Below, in pieces: positions 9,928-20,787 of a stretch of DNA of 64,000 nucleotides (within the stretch, counting starts at the first letter, position 1; every line of letters begins with the position of its first letter). This stretch comes from Chaetoceros tenuissimus (Eukaryota > Bacillariophyta > Thalassiosirophyceae > Chaetocerotales > Chaetocerotaceae), in contig BLLK01000047.1 of NCBI GenBank assembly GCA_021927905.1, positions 4,340,001-4,404,000 of the forward strand, in the 5' to 3' direction. Position numbers and translations under genes: made by a program. The notes under the pieces are model-generated. The model had not been told where the DNA came from, did not search any database, and was given only the letters and a program-made list of their open reading frames with translations.

Positions 9928-11061
9928 ATGCATCACTTACATCAATCAAATCATCCAAGCATGATCTCTACCAACATTACCATTCATGATATATTAGAAT
10001 CTCTACAGGGAGATTTTCTAAAGTATCTCACAGTCAAAGAAATCTGCATCCTTCGTCACATTTCTAAATCTCATTCCTTTCTCAAATGGTCCAAAATTGA
10101 ACTTGAACGAAGATATCATTCTTGGCTTACGACTTGTTCTAGAGCATGGTCACCTCCATCTCATTCATTAGTATCAGCCGATGATCTTCCTTTGGATGAG
10201 GAGATGAAACGTCAATTACGTGATATTGCTATAAATATGAGCGGAGGCCTAGAATTGTTTTTACATAACAGAGAAACAGGAGCTCCGAAACAGCCGAATC
10301 TATTTGAATTTGGAAAAGATGTGCATTATATTACATTAGGTAATGAGTACTCGTCTGTACCTTTTGTAGCCATGTTTGACATTTACTGCAATGGTAAACA
10401 TGTATGGAATGGAGTGAAACCAATTTTAGCCAGTGACTTGGGAAACATCTGTTATCCAGGAGATGATGATGATGATGAGAATTATATTGATGCTACAATT
10501 ATTGAACCATTTTCAAGTAATTCCTTGGGAGATGAGACAGATGAAGCGACTTATCATGCCTTTAGTCATGGCTTTCGAGTCAACAAGTATTTATTGTCGA
10601 CTGATGTGAATGATACAAGGACTTATACATTAAATGTTAGTTTCTTAACACCAAAGAGTCGAGAAACACTCGTGCTTTCGGTGGATATTGAACCACAGCA
10701 AGTTTTAAAAGATATTGAGAATAAAACTACGTGGGATGATCAACACGAAATGTTTGCGGAACATATTGCTGGTTGTGGTGGGGTAGAAAGTGAAGAATCT
10801 CAATGGTATAGCCTCGATAAAGTTCTACTGGATGAGAAGCTGAAGCGATGTTCTGGATTCTATTGGGAGCCAAAGAAAGGGACCAAAATTATGGCTGTAA
10901 CGAAAAGGAATAAGTTGATTGAATGCAACCTTGATCGTAATCGTTTTGATATTTGCTTCTGGTTAGATGAACGGGATCCTAGCAATAAAAAGTTTCATGT
11001 AACGGCTGACTTTTCGTTTGAGAATGATTTGCTAGGTGGAATGATTTTGGATGGGAGATAG
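9928..11061 (+). CDS. F-box-like family protein, function unknown
   Basis: Single exon, 377 aa; a second in-frame ATG at 9961 could be the true start. Residues about 20-60 (ILESLQGDFLKYLTVKEICI and on through ISKSHSFLKW) resemble a degenerate F-box: hydrophobic, Leu-rich, followed by the Ser/Lys and Trp region. The rest is a soluble alpha/beta-looking domain I do not recognise. Conserved blocks with the neighbouring paralogue are FLHNRE-GAP-QPN, YITLG-EY-S-P, AMFDIYC-G--WNG, SN-LGD-TDEATYH, YLLST-V-DTRT and FDICFWLDERDPSNK near the C-terminus. A single-residue repeat of Asp at 10459-10476 sits in a variable loop. If the F-box is real, the product would be a substrate adaptor of an SCF ubiquitin ligase; that is inference. 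Confidence 0.7.
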   Translation: MHHLHQSNHPSMISTNITIHDILESLQGDFLKYLTVKEICILRHISKSHSFLKWSKIELERRYHSWLTTCSRAWSPPSHSLVSADDLPLDEEMKRQLRDIAINMSGGLELFLHNRETGAPKQPNLFEFGKDVHYITLGNEYSSVPFVAMFDIYCNGKHVWNGVKPILASDLGNICYPGDDDDDENYIDATIIEPFSSNSLGDETDEATYHAFSHGFRVNKYLLSTDVNDTRTYTLNVSFLTPKSRETLVLSVDIEPQQVLKDIENKTTWDDQHEMFAEHIAGCGGVESEESQWYSLDKVLLDEKLKRCSGFYWEPKKGTKIMAVTKRNKLIECNLDRNRFDICFWLDERDPSNKKFHVTADFSFENDLLGGMILDGR

Positions 11062-11255
11062 TTTCTCTACAGAGAGTATCCACGATGGGAGTTGAAAGCC
11101 TTCCATGATCTTGGATTAGTCCACGATTTTCGTTCAGTCCAAAAATGAGCGTTCCAAGTCCAAATATAGCATTTCGAAAGAAGACGAGAAGCACACTCCT
11201 CTCCATCCTCTCATAATTTCTATTTTTTACACTTCTTCCGATCGCAAGAGATAAC

Positions 11256-12323
11256 ATGAACCACATAGATTCAAATACAACCGTTCATGATATCTTAGAA
11301 TCTCAACTAGGGGATTTCTTGAAGTACCTCACAGTAAAGGAAGTATGTATTCTTCAACGTACCTCCAACTGCTTTCGTAAATTTTCCAAGAAAGAAATAG
11401 ACAGAAGATAAAAACACTGGCTTCATACGTGTTCAAGAGCATGGGAAATTTGGATCCCACGGGGAAACATTTTCACGGAAAACTTCTGCATTCAAGCCCA
11501 TTCAGGTGATGACCTACCATTGGATGACGACGTAGAAAGTTTTTTAGAGGATATCGCAAAGAATATGAGCAAAGGTATTGAGGTATTTTTACATAATAGA
11601 GAAGTTGGAGCTCCTTCTCAGCCAAACCCATTGGCATATGGGAAAGAAATAAGATACATCACACTTGGAGATGAATACAAGTCTATTCCAATTCTAGCCA
11701 TGTTTGACATTTACTGTGATGGGCAAAACATATGGAATGGGATTAGACCGATTTCAGATGATGATATTGGATGTATTTATTTTGATGGGGCTCAGATCAA
11801 AGCCACGCGTATTCCTTTGTTGTCTAGTAATACTCTGGGAGATCAGACAGATGAAGCTACGTATCATCCATCATGCTATGAATATTATCCAAAGCGCTAT
11901 TTGCTATCTACCAATGTCGAAGACACTAGAACTTGGAGAATCAATCTTAGCTTTCTAACGAAAAAGAGTTCAGAAACGTTGGTCATGTCTTGGGAATTTC
12001 AACCTAAAGAAATTATGAACCTTACGTACAATAAAAAGTCTATATGGGATGATCAAGAAACAGAATTATCTGATTCGATCGGGTCCTATATTGGTGTAGT
12101 TCTGAATAAAAAGATGAAGAGATGCTCATCTTGTAGAAAAGACGCAGAATGTATGTTGCTATCCAAAGAGAATAGCTTTGTTGAATGCAACGCAGACTAT
12201 AATCATTTCGACATTTGCTTCTGGTTAGATGAACGCGATCCTAGCAATAAAAGGTTTCATCTTACTACCAACTTTGTTTGCGAGAATTCTTTCCTGGGAG
12301 GTATGATCTTAAATGTAAAATGA
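11256..12323 (+). pseudogene. F-box-like paralogue with an in-frame stop
   Basis: Tandem paralogue of the gene at 9928. Starting at the ATG at 11256, the frame stays open and aligned with the neighbour (HDILES-LGDFLKYLTVKE-CIL) except for a TAA at 11409-11411, where the neighbour has the Tyr codon of RRYHSW. Downstream the frame is open for another 300 codons, ending TAA at 12321-12323, with FLHNRE-GAP-QPN and FDICFWLDERDPSNK intact. One base change would explain the stop, and the rest has not decayed, so inactivation is recent, or a shorter protein starts at the in-frame ATG at 11565, or the stop is an allele or sequencing error. No GT-AG intron that removes the stop keeps the frame. Confidence 0.75.
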
Positions 12324-12422
12324 CTTGTTCGAAAAGTAACTATGGAAGATAAATACTACACTACAGGAACATGTAGACTACGTAACTCAAAACTTTTATT
12401 TTCTTAGTTATTACTAATGTAT

Positions 12423-14888
12423 TTAATTGCTCTTTGCATGGCCATTGAGTCCAGACTCCTCGTCCTCAAGCACTAAACCGACCCCGGCGTTATTCTTAGG
12501 CGAAGCTTGCTCCAAACCCAATCCAAGACTAATTCCAAGATCATGTTGACTCATTTCCATACTCAACAATGGGAAGATTTCTCTCTCACTTCCAACCTTG
12601 ACTACATTGGCAGCCGACTTGGTAATTACTTCTTCTTCTTGTTGATGCTGGCTCCATTTATTCACCTCGTCGGTATGCATTGCTGCCAAACAAGAATCCA
12701 TAGCATCATGTGTAGACACAAATATATACTGTTCTCCCAATTGTGTCACCAATCCACTCTGCACAAATCTTTCCATCACAGTCCCATTTGGATTCGAAAA
12801 GCATAGTTGGATATCACGATGTTTGTAAATCTTGATCATATCCTTCAGAATGTGCAATGCCGACGTATCCACATGGGAACATGCACTCAATTCGATAATA
12901 ACAAAATGTATAGTCGGATCTGGCTTTTTACGATATTCCAAACTAGCAATTTCCTTATTGACATACTTTTGTACCTTTTCACGTACACTCTGTGTATTGG
13001 CAAAGTAAATTGGTGCATCCACACGAACCACTACAACTCCATCGTATCGTTCTGCTTGACGGTAGTTCTTAATGTTGCGATATTCGGTGGTACCTGGCAA
13101 ACGACCTAGAATAGCCGTATGCGGATAGGCACTTTCGAAAATTACTAAAAATAGCGATAGACCTACAGAAATAAGCAGACCCAATTCTACTCCAAGAAAT
13201 AGAGTTCCCAAAAACGCAAAGTTCCATACACCAAAGTCGAATTTGTGTACTCTCCATAGGTAAATTGCTTCTTCATAGTCTACCAAAGAAATAACTCCCG
13301 AAATGACAATGGATGCCAAGGTTGGAAGTGACTAGAGTAGAGTAGAGGAAAGGAAGGTGAGTTAATACTCAACAATTGCACGCCATAACCTCTATATTCA
13401 CCAAAACACACTTACCAACAACTCAAATACGGGAGTCATGAACAATAACACCAATGCGACAAGAGTCGCAGTAACAATGGAACTAATACCAGACTTTGCA
13501 CCAGCCTCATTATTCACAGCCGATCTTGAGAAACTTCCAGTGATTGGATATCCTCCAAAAAGTCCTGCGGATAGATTCGCCATACCAAGACCAATCAATT
13601 CTTTGGAACTATCAATTTCATAATTATGTTTGGATGCCAATTGTTTGGCAATGGCAATGGACTCCATAAATCCCACGACGACAATACTAATGACAAGAAT
13701 AGCCAAATCTCCAAAATTTTGAATATCGACCGCAAGTCCACCGGTAAATTTCGGAAAACCACTTGGAATATCTTGAATAGTCTTGATGCCTTCCGCTTCA
13801 AAGTCAATTCCAAGTGCCAACAAGATAGTCGCAACGGTAACTACCAAAGGAGCCGCAGCTCTGGACCATTTCCAAACAGGATGAGTATCATACTTTTTCG
13901 CCAAAAATTTCATGCCCAAAAGAGTCCCTAAACAACTCATACCCAAAAGAAATGTTTTGTAATTGAAATTCCCAATATTACGAAAAATATTGTATAAAAT
14001 CTTGTGCAAACTTTTATCGGATGGGATATCATACCCCAAAACATATTTAATTTGCGACAAACCAATCAAAATCGCTGCTGCGGAGGTGAATCCTGAAATG
14101 ACAGCATGTGATAGAAAAATTGTAATAAAGCCCAATTTGAGTACTCCCATGAGGATATACATGCATCCCACGAGGAAAGAAGTTTGAATGGCCAATTTGG
14201 AATAGGTGGCCATGTATTCATCGTACAATTGTTCATACCCTTCACTCCCTTCATCTGGTCGTTCCATTCCATTATTCCTCATTAACAATGTAAGTCCATT
14301 ATTCAAAATCAAGGAAACAAGTGCTACAGGCCCTACTGCCAATTGACGTGAAGATCCAAAAAAGGCATAGGCATAAATCGGTACCAAGCTCGAATAAAGC
14401 CCAAATTCAACAGGCAAACCAGCCAATTTAGCATAACTCATACTCTGAGGTATAATCATAACACCTACCGTCAAACCAGCAATAATATCGGTAATCAAAT
14501 GATCTTTCCACTGATAGACTTTGAGCCAAGATACCATGGGCAACAAACACTGTAAAAAGTCCAAACAAGACTTTTGTTGAATGGATTTTTTCAAAGCGTG
14601 ATGATGACGTTTCATCCATGATTCAGGATCACCCGCTGCGGTAGTGTAGGATGTAGATTCATCATCGTCATGTTGGAGTCCGTAGACGCGATGAATGGTT
14701 GGTTTACCCTTGGCACAGTCTTGTTGAATTCTTTCGAGGTGACGTTTGTGGGATGTTGGTCGAGCCGATGCTTGAGACGAGGAAGAAGAGTTTTCATTGT
14801 CGCGGATAGGTGTCAAGTATTCATCGTTATTGGTTATGTTGGTATTGCTGTTGTCATCGTTGTTGGTTGGAGTTCGTAAGGAAGTCAT
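12423..14888 (-). CDS. SulP/SLC26 anion transporter with STAS domain
   Basis: Exons 14888-13416 and 13331-12423 with an 84-base GT-AG intron that leaves whole codons on both sides; product 793 aa. It is a polytopic membrane transporter for sulfate or related anions. After a polar Asn/Ser/Thr-rich N-terminus of about 100 residues comes the family signature IPQSMSYAKLAGLPVEFGLY, then a run of hydrophobic helices to about residue 560. The C-terminal cytoplasmic STAS domain has YDGVVVVRVDAPIYFAN and IELSACSHVDTSALH, the latter covering the conserved Asp-x-Ser loop. The tail is Gln/Glu/Ser-rich. Length and domain order are normal for eukaryotic SulP proteins. Substrate (sulfate, bicarbonate, molybdate) cannot be read from sequence. 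Confidence 0.92.
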
Positions 14889-15507
14889 TCTTTCTCTTTC
14901 CTTTAATTTGAATTGAATGAGAAAGAGAATGAATAAGAAGAAGACTGGTTCTTTGCTTCTTGACCGTTAATGACTAGTTGCCTTGAATAGAAATTAATTG
15001 ATAAGAGAATCTCTTATTTCGTTGACTTTCTTTTTATAAAAATAAAGTCAACGAAAAAAAAATGAAGGAAGTTCCAAGAAGCTTTTCTTGAAATGAATTT
15101 GATAAGCCAGGCTAAAGCTAGGAAATAATACTCCTGATGACTGATAATCGCTATTTGCTTTTGTACTTTTGGAATGTTGAATGGCTGGCTGCAAATGCAA
15201 ATATTTTTGGATACCAAAAGTGTACGTACTTGGTTTCGACCAATGAGATGCGTTTTACACATAAAGAGCCTATTTAGACATCAGAATGAGAAGAGTGAAA
15301 CTATTTAGAGGTATTTAGTTCATTGACAGTGAAACTTTCCGTTGAGGTGAGAGCTCGCTGTTGGTTTGAAATTTCGAATTTGGATTTCAATCCAAAATGG
15401 ATCTCCATTATACGTATTCATTTTTATATAACAAAACTAAATTTAATGATTATAGAAACAACACCAATTCCGGAGAATATCCAAAGCAATATACAGCAGA
15501 CTAATTG
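14889..15507. other. intergenic, upstream of the SulP gene
   Basis: AT-rich promoter flank of the transporter. GAATGAGAAAGAGAATGAATAAG is a purine-rich stretch just upstream of the start. No gene, repeat or RNA seen. Confidence 0.45.
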
Positions 15508-16185
15508 AAATCTAAAGCCATCAATACTGCAGCCTCTTCATCTTCATCACAAATTTTAATGTTATAAGGAGATGATCCATCTCCAAGGGTACCAAGTAGT
15601 TCCCCAGGAATAGACAGAATTATCAGAATAGACTGCATGACCTGTATAAAATCCAATATTCACAGAGACAACTTCTTTATCAGGAAGACTGACAGTTAAT
15701 TCAGTTTTGATACCCAATTGATAGTTAGAGTTACTACCGAAGCACATTGGAGTTCCATTGGCAACAAGACAAGTAGAAGTAGATCCTGCATTGATGTCTG
15801 TGATCCCAAAAAAGAGGAGTATTTGCATCAAGCAGAACTGATACTGCATTATCGTAAATGTAAGTTTTCAAACCATTTCCAAGTTGGCCGTGAGGAGAGT
15901 TATCTCCGAAACATTTTGCTGTTGAATCTTCTAGAAGAGCGCAAAAGTGATACTGGCCAGTAGTAAGTTTAGCAACCTTCTTGTTGTTCGGCCTGCTGAT
16001 CCAGTTAATGACCCTTGACCTTTACATTTTACTTGTGTCTCATCAGTAGTCAATACAATACAAGTAGCTTTTTCAGAGAGAGCCATTATTTTCACACCCT
16101 CTTCTCCTGAGAAACTAAGACGGTTTTCAGCGCTTTGACCAAAACAGTAAAGTTCCTTCTTGAACACATGCACTATTTCATTCAA
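15508..16185 (-). pseudogene. relic of the 3' end of an RCC1-repeat gene
   Basis: Matches the last 750 or so bases of the intact RCC1-repeat gene at 44573-47113 in the same order. Peptide blocks in different frames include CLVANGTPMCFG-N-NYQLGI, DKEVVSV-(H/N)-(V/I)-GF-TGHAV, ALS--ATCIVLTTDETQVKC and a final AVLMAF-like tail. The reading frame is interrupted several times and the N-terminal repeat region is absent. The copy is therefore a truncated, decayed duplicate of a host gene. Similarity remains high at the DNA level, so the copy is not ancient. Confidence 0.85.
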
Positions 16186-16496
16186 ACGAATAACTAGATA
16201 TATTTCATTAAGTAATTAGAATGTACAGGCGACAAGATAAGACTAGTATCCACGTCATATCTACCTATTCATGTAATGTTCATTGATTTTCTTTCTTCTT
16301 TTGTTTTGATTTCTTCTTTCTGATTTTTTGTTTCTATTTGTGTAGTAGGTCCCCTACCTTTACTATTCGTAATGGAGGCATGATAATATCCATGTTAAAA
16401 ACCAGCGCATGTTTGAATGTTGCTACAACACGCACTCGCCTCTCATCCCTAACCACTACGAAGTACTACTCACTTCCATTCCCCCATTTTTCATCC
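16186..16496. other. intergenic between the RCC1 relic and the 2TM gene
   Basis: 3' flank of the minus-strand 2TM gene. Thymine-rich around 16280-16340. Nothing else recognised. Confidence 0.4.
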
Positions 16497-17393
16497 TTAT
16501 GGCATCATGTTACTTGGATAAGACAATCTATCACTCAAGTCATCATATTCCAACTTTTCCATTTGAAGTTCTTCCTGAAGCCTCATCTTTTTACCCGCTT
16601 CTTGCTGCAAATCCAACAATTCTCTATTCAACTTGGACTCTTCCTTTGCCTCCTTCTTGATTTGCGCCAATGCCTTTTCACGAAACATTCCTTCAAACCA
16701 TACCGTCACTTCACTTCGTTTCGCATGGGCATACTTGATTTGCAATTCTTCCACTGTAGCCTTCATTTTTGGTTCATTGTCACAAAACTGGGATTCATAC
16801 TGAGAATGCAAGTTAGCATAGGACTTGTTTGCATGCTTGACATTACTGCAATGTTCATCAATTTTCAATAACTTGTGCGCTAGAATGAGAGTACCACCAA
16901 TCACAGCCATCACACCCGCACTCTTATCCGAAACTACACGATCTGTATCAAATTCATCATCTTTGGAAATCATGAGTCCGCCACCTAGTAGCGAAAGGAC
17001 ACCAGCAGCAATCACTACTACAAAGTTAATGATTTGTACAATATCAAGCCATTGTCTATAAATGAGACTTTCAATTCTACACTTGTTCAATAAATTACGA
17101 AAATCTTTACGACACTTGAGAATGCTTCGTTCAGCTTCAGTCAGACGCAAATTATTTTGCAAGCGGAGAGAGGAGAGACTGGAATCATCCGGTGAGAGTG
17201 GTCTAATTTCTTTCTTCATTGTTTTTTTAGAAGTGACTGGATGGCTACTGTTGATTGGAGATTTATTAGAGCGGCCGGGTGTCGCTTGAGATTCAGGATC
17301 GGTTTGAATGGAAATTCTAGGGGAGTCGTCTACGTGGTTAGAGTTACCGAGTGACATGGACGAAAGGACTCTGCTGAATTGATTGCGGTCCAT
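16497..17393 (-). CDS. two-helix membrane protein with C-terminal coiled coil, SLATT-like
   Basis: Single exon, 298 aa. Residues 1-85 are polar, Ser/Pro-rich and probably disordered. Two hydrophobic helices follow, about 118-140 and 158-174, separated by a short acidic loop. After helix 2 comes KLLKIDEHCSNVKHANKSYA and LHSQYE, then a charged Lys/Glu/Gln-rich coiled coil to about residue 285. The layout of two close helices followed by a helix rich in His/Ala/Tyr resembles SLATT domains, the two-helix membrane effectors first described beside bacterial SMODS and SLOG genes and also present in eukaryotes. Length and loop fit, but I cannot run a profile search. Otherwise it is an unassigned 2TM protein. 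Both termini probably face the cytosol. Confidence 0.65.
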   Translation of the reverse strand: MDRNQFSRVLSSMSLGNSNHVDDSPRISIQTDPESQATPGRSNKSPINSSHPVTSKKTMKKEIRPLSPDDSSLSSLRLQNNLRLTEAERSILKCRKDFRNLLNKCRIESLIYRQWLDIVQIINFVVVIAAGVLSLLGGGLMISKDDEFDTDRVVSDKSAGVMAVIGGTLILAHKLLKIDEHCSNVKHANKSYANLHSQYESQFCDNEPKMKATVEELQIKYAHAKRSEVTVWFEGMFREKALAQIKKEAKEESKLNRELLDLQQEAGKKMRLQEELQMEKLEYDDLSDRLSYPSNMMP

Positions 17394-18368
17394 AAGATAA
17401 GGAGAGGACAGAAATAGAACTCTTCAGCGTTTCTTGAAGTACTGCTGATGGACTTCAGTATGTTGCAAACATACCTTGTGTCAAGTACTGTTGGCAAATG
17501 AATGAGGGTGCGCTTTTGAGTCACACTTTGGAAATTTATCCTTGTTTTGCAACAGACAGCTATTTCAGTGGTATTTAAATTTTGACCGAGAATGTACAGA
17601 TATCAACGTACGTACTTAGAAATGTATTCTTCAGCTGAAGGAAGAAGCATAACCCATCATGATAGAGTGCAAGTACACAGCTTTCGAGACATGATCAAGT
17701 TGCTTTGTCATGCTCTGTCCTCCGTAATCCCGAATTAGTTCTCATTTGAATTTGGAAGGGAAGGAAATGAAAACTTTTTCGGAGTTTTACAATGCATCTC
17801 TTTAAGGTCTGCACTTTTTCATTCCTCTCCCGAATAAGAATTCATTCGGGAGATAAGGAATAACGAACGAAGCAAGGAAAAAGTATCCGAATCCATTGTG
17901 AATCCATCAAATTTCGGGCGGAGTTATATGATGTCGCTTCAAGATCTCTTGAAGTAAAGCCTGCATTACATTCCACCAGTTCTTGCTGTTCGGATTCTTT
18001 CCAAGTGTCAAGAGTCGAGATTCTTGAATTTATACGGTGAAGAGGAACATGTTTTGAAGGATGGAATCAGAACCACTTTGGATAGCGGGAATTATTTATG
18101 AATTACACTTAGACTATGAATTTCGTCCGTTCTTGTAGACTGTTTTGAGTCTCCTCCGGTCTCTTTTTGTTTGTTTAAATTTCAAATCATATGTATATAA
18201 GTAAACATACTATAGTATCACATAAATATATAACTAATAGATATGCATTTAATTTATGAAACATATAATAGATTCTTCCATTTTTCTAATGCATGGTGTG
18301 ATATATTTACGTCTAGAGCTTTCTATCCTATGAATGCATTTTCATTCAATGAAAGGGAAAGGTTCCTT
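17394..18368. other. intergenic with a short inverted repeat
   Basis: Nearly 1 kb with no supported gene. It contains an inverted repeat CTCCCGAAT/ATTCGGGAG at 17827-17852 with an eight-base loop. The rest is AT-rich, with a strongly AT-rich stretch at 18180-18300. Confidence 0.45.
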
Positions 18369-19202
18369 TTATACATTGGCAAAGAAATTCAGAGATGATC
18401 CTTCCTCCTCATCGAAATCAAAACAATCTCCAATATCAAAGCAGTCTAGATCACTCATGAACGTATCATGTCCTTGTTCACTTATGCCAACAGTTGGCAT
18501 TGTTTGCTGAATCTTGACTTTATCTTCCTCAATACTTTGAAAAGCTGGCAAAGTGAATTTCCTCACCTGACCATAGAATTGGTACTCTTTTTGCATGCTA
18601 TCGTCTTCAGTAGCGATAGAAGATCTAGTAGAGTCTATGAAAGAAACAGCATCATCATTTGATGTACTTGCAGCACTTACAGCACATGAAGTATTTGTCT
18701 TGATCGTTGTAACTTGTTTCGTCGTTTTTGAAGATCCAGAACGAGCAATTGTATGGCATAGGCTTGGATTCTCTTTGAGGAATAGAGGATGACCATAGAC
18801 GCCACAGTCAGCAGCACATCTTTTACCAATCTTCTTGAAACCCCACAAGTTCAATTGGCGACGGAACGAGGAGTAACTCTTTTGGTTAAAGAAGCCACGT
18901 TGCTTGACTAGCTTCTCGAATAGCTTCTTATCATGGATACGGAACGTAGTTCCATTAGGTTGCCACGATATGATATGAGCGAGTTCAGGTTCTTTTGTGT
19001 CAATCAATTGCAAGATGTGCATAAGCTTGACAGGAAAAGATTCCTTGCCATCACTGTTTGTGTTGTTCTGAAGCTCAATCTTAGGAGTCTCTTGCGTGGT
19101 AGCTTTCTCTATTTCCATAGAGTTGTCAGTTACAGTCACAGCCCTTTGACGAGGTTGCAGTTCGGGGTAAGGATATGATTTAGGGCCAGCAAAAGTACTC
19201 AT
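18369..19202 (-). CDS. heat-shock-factor-type transcription factor, cluster member 1
   Basis: Single exon, 277 aa. The HSF DNA-binding domain is at about 56-152: FPVKLMHILQLIDTKEPELA, HIISWQPNGTTFRIHDKKLF, then SYSSFRRQLNLWGFKKIG, in which the recognition helix has Trp where most eukaryotes have Tyr. It ends with CGVYGHPLFLKENPSL, which replaces the usual wing. No HR-A/B coiled coil is evident; the C-terminus is acidic with FDIGDCFDFDEEEG, a possible activation segment. It is the outermost of four tandem HSF genes, all on the minus strand. The DNA-binding segment shares an identical stretch of roughly 80 bases with the next copy, including synonymous sites. A TTCnnGAA site lies 126 bases upstream. 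Confidence 0.92.
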   Translation of the reverse strand: MSTFAGPKSYPYPELQPRQRAVTVTDNSMEIEKATTQETPKIELQNNTNSDGKESFPVKLMHILQLIDTKEPELAHIISWQPNGTTFRIHDKKLFEKLVKQRGFFNQKSYSSFRRQLNLWGFKKIGKRCAADCGVYGHPLFLKENPSLCHTIARSGSSKTTKQVTTIKTNTSCAVSAASTSNDDAVSFIDSTRSSIATEDDSMQKEYQFYGQVRKFTLPAFQSIEEDKVKIQQTMPTVGISEQGHDTFMSDLDCFDIGDCFDFDEEEGSSLNFFANV

Positions 19203-20076
19203 GATGTTCTAGTTGTTCCTTTCAGTATTTATGAGAGATGCAAAAATGCGGAATTACTTTTTATGAGTCCACAAATGTCGATGATGCAGACCACAGATGC
19301 ACTGACATAGAAAGTTTCTCCAATGGATTCGAGAACCACCCGGTTCTCTGATCATTTAGGACAAATGTATCCCTTCCTTTAAACATATTTCGGAGTCGAG
19401 TCGAAGCGAATGAAATGTCATTATTCTGTTTCTTCAGAAAGATAGAAAAATATTCGGTATGAAAATGTCTATGAGAATACAATTCTATTACTGTGAGTGG
19501 GATTGCAAGATCTTCGTTCTTTTCTGAAGAGTTGACAGGGAAACAATAAAATTGATAAAACATATAGTTGTGAATCTCTTAGGGAAAAGGTCAGATGTCA
19601 AGGTGTTCATATAGGCTTAACCTGTTTTGTTCTATGTATTTGTGCAGGCTTGATAAAGCTTTTAAAAAGAAGTCGAACGTTTGAGTTCCTATGTAGGTAT
19701 TCCGCTCATGTGTCGCTTACGTGTCACTTAAAAGTCTCTAGAAAGAGATGATCCGAGCAGGGAGACAAATTTGATTTCGGACAATCATGTTTTAGAGGAA
19801 GAAACGCGGAAAAATTTGGATGTTCCTCATTTGGGTTCTGATGTGGTTGTAACGTTTTGTCAACTTTTCTGATAATGATTCATTCATCTTTTAAATTGAC
19901 ATCCCGTTTTGGTTCCCTTCTTTATGGAAATCAGGGAGGGAACCCTTGCATCGACCGACTAATAGGTGTGAGAACTGAGAACGAAGAAAACCGATGATCG
20001 CTTACTAAGCATAGAAAAAATATGTTTGCACTTTATTACTGAAGGGTAATTTTAAAAACTTTGCTATGTAATTTTT
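19203..20076. other. intergenic between HSF copies 1 and 2
   Basis: Promoter flank of copy 1. The open frame on the minus strand at 19261-19563 has no family match and overlaps the promoter, so it is not called. Shares GAACCACCC-GTTCTC with the upstream region of copy 2 near 20900. Confidence 0.4.
19328..19348. promoter_or_regulatory. candidate heat-shock element plus short inverted repeat
   Basis: TTCGAGAA (19328-19335) fits the nTTCnnGAAn core recognised by HSF proteins and overlaps an inverted repeat GAGAACC-ACCC-GGTTCTC (19331-19348). It lies 126 bases upstream of the HSF start at 19202. Autoregulation is inference. Confidence 0.4.
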
Positions 20077-20787
20077 TCATGAACTTTCTAGTGCTTCTAA
20101 TAATAATACACCATATTTGGATGGCAATGGAATAAACTTTTCATCGAGTTGCATAGGTTCTATCATTGGATTCTTTCGAATGTTATTGTAATAAAAGTAT
20201 TTCCTCTCCTCACCTCGCCTTTGATGATCGACTGTGTCAATAGATTTTGTAGATTCTGTGACTGCTCTCAAAGAATCTTGGAAATAGAACGATGATGTAG
20301 AAGCATCCTCAACTTCTGAAGAGATTATGTCATCATCGAATTCAGTGCTTTGTTTACTCTTGAAAAGCTCACAGTGCTTTCTATTCATTGCTGCTGATAG
20401 ACGAGGATTATCTCTAAGAAACATTGGATGTCCATATACACCGCAGTGTTCAGCACATCTCTTGCCAATCTTCTTGAAACCCCACAAGTTCAATTGGCGA
20501 CGGAACGAGGAGTAACTCTTTTGGTTAAAGAAGCCACGTTGCTTGACTAGCTTCTCGAAAAGCTTCTTATCATGAATACGGAACATAGTTCCATTGGGTT
20601 GCCATGATATGATATGAGCGAGTTCAGGTTCTTTTGTATCGATTAATTGCAAGATGTGCATAAGTTTCACCGGGAAAGATTCCTGATTCCTACTAGCAGC
20701 AGGAGACCTCTTCTTCTTGGCAAAATGTTCTGGTGAAGCCATCATGTGATCGTGTTTATTGGAGAAAGATGATCTAAAACTATTCAT
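20077..20787 (-). CDS. heat-shock-factor-type transcription factor, cluster member 2
   Basis: Single exon, 236 aa when started at MNSF (20787). The two copies further on begin with the same MNSF residues, so the longer upstream frame starting at 20982 is taken as non-coding. The DNA-binding domain has FPVKLMHILQLIDTKEPELA, IISWQPNGTMFRIHDKKLF and SFRRQLNLWGFKKIG followed by CGVYGHPMFLRDNPRLSAA. It is shorter than its neighbours because the acidic C-terminal region is reduced, ending with PMQLDEKFIPLPSKYG and LLLEALE. The motif (P)LQLDE-(I/L)-PLPS near the C-terminus is shared with copies 3 and 4 and may be a functional peptide. The N-terminus before the domain is Lys-rich (KKKRSPA), a possible nuclear signal. 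Confidence 0.9.
   Translation of the reverse strand: MNSFRSSFSNKHDHMMASPEHFAKKKRSPAASRNQESFPVKLMHILQLIDTKEPELAHIISWQPNGTMFRIHDKKLFEKLVKQRGFFNQKSYSSFRRQLNLWGFKKIGKRCAEHCGVYGHPMFLRDNPRLSAAMNRKHCELFKSKQSTEFDDDIISSEVEDASTSSFYFQDSLRAVTESTKSIDTVDHQRRGEERKYFYYNNIRKNPMIEPMQLDEKFIPLPSKYGVLLLEALESS

Noticed and set aside
11342-11505. An intron removing the stop in the second F-box-like gene
   Set aside because: A GTATGT donor-like site exists at 11343, but neither nearby AG acceptor keeps the frame, and the intact paralogue codes straight through the region.
19261-19563. 100-codon minus-strand frame upstream of HSF copy 1
   Set aside because: No recognisable domain, no paralogue, and it overlaps the promoter with the TTCnnGAA site.
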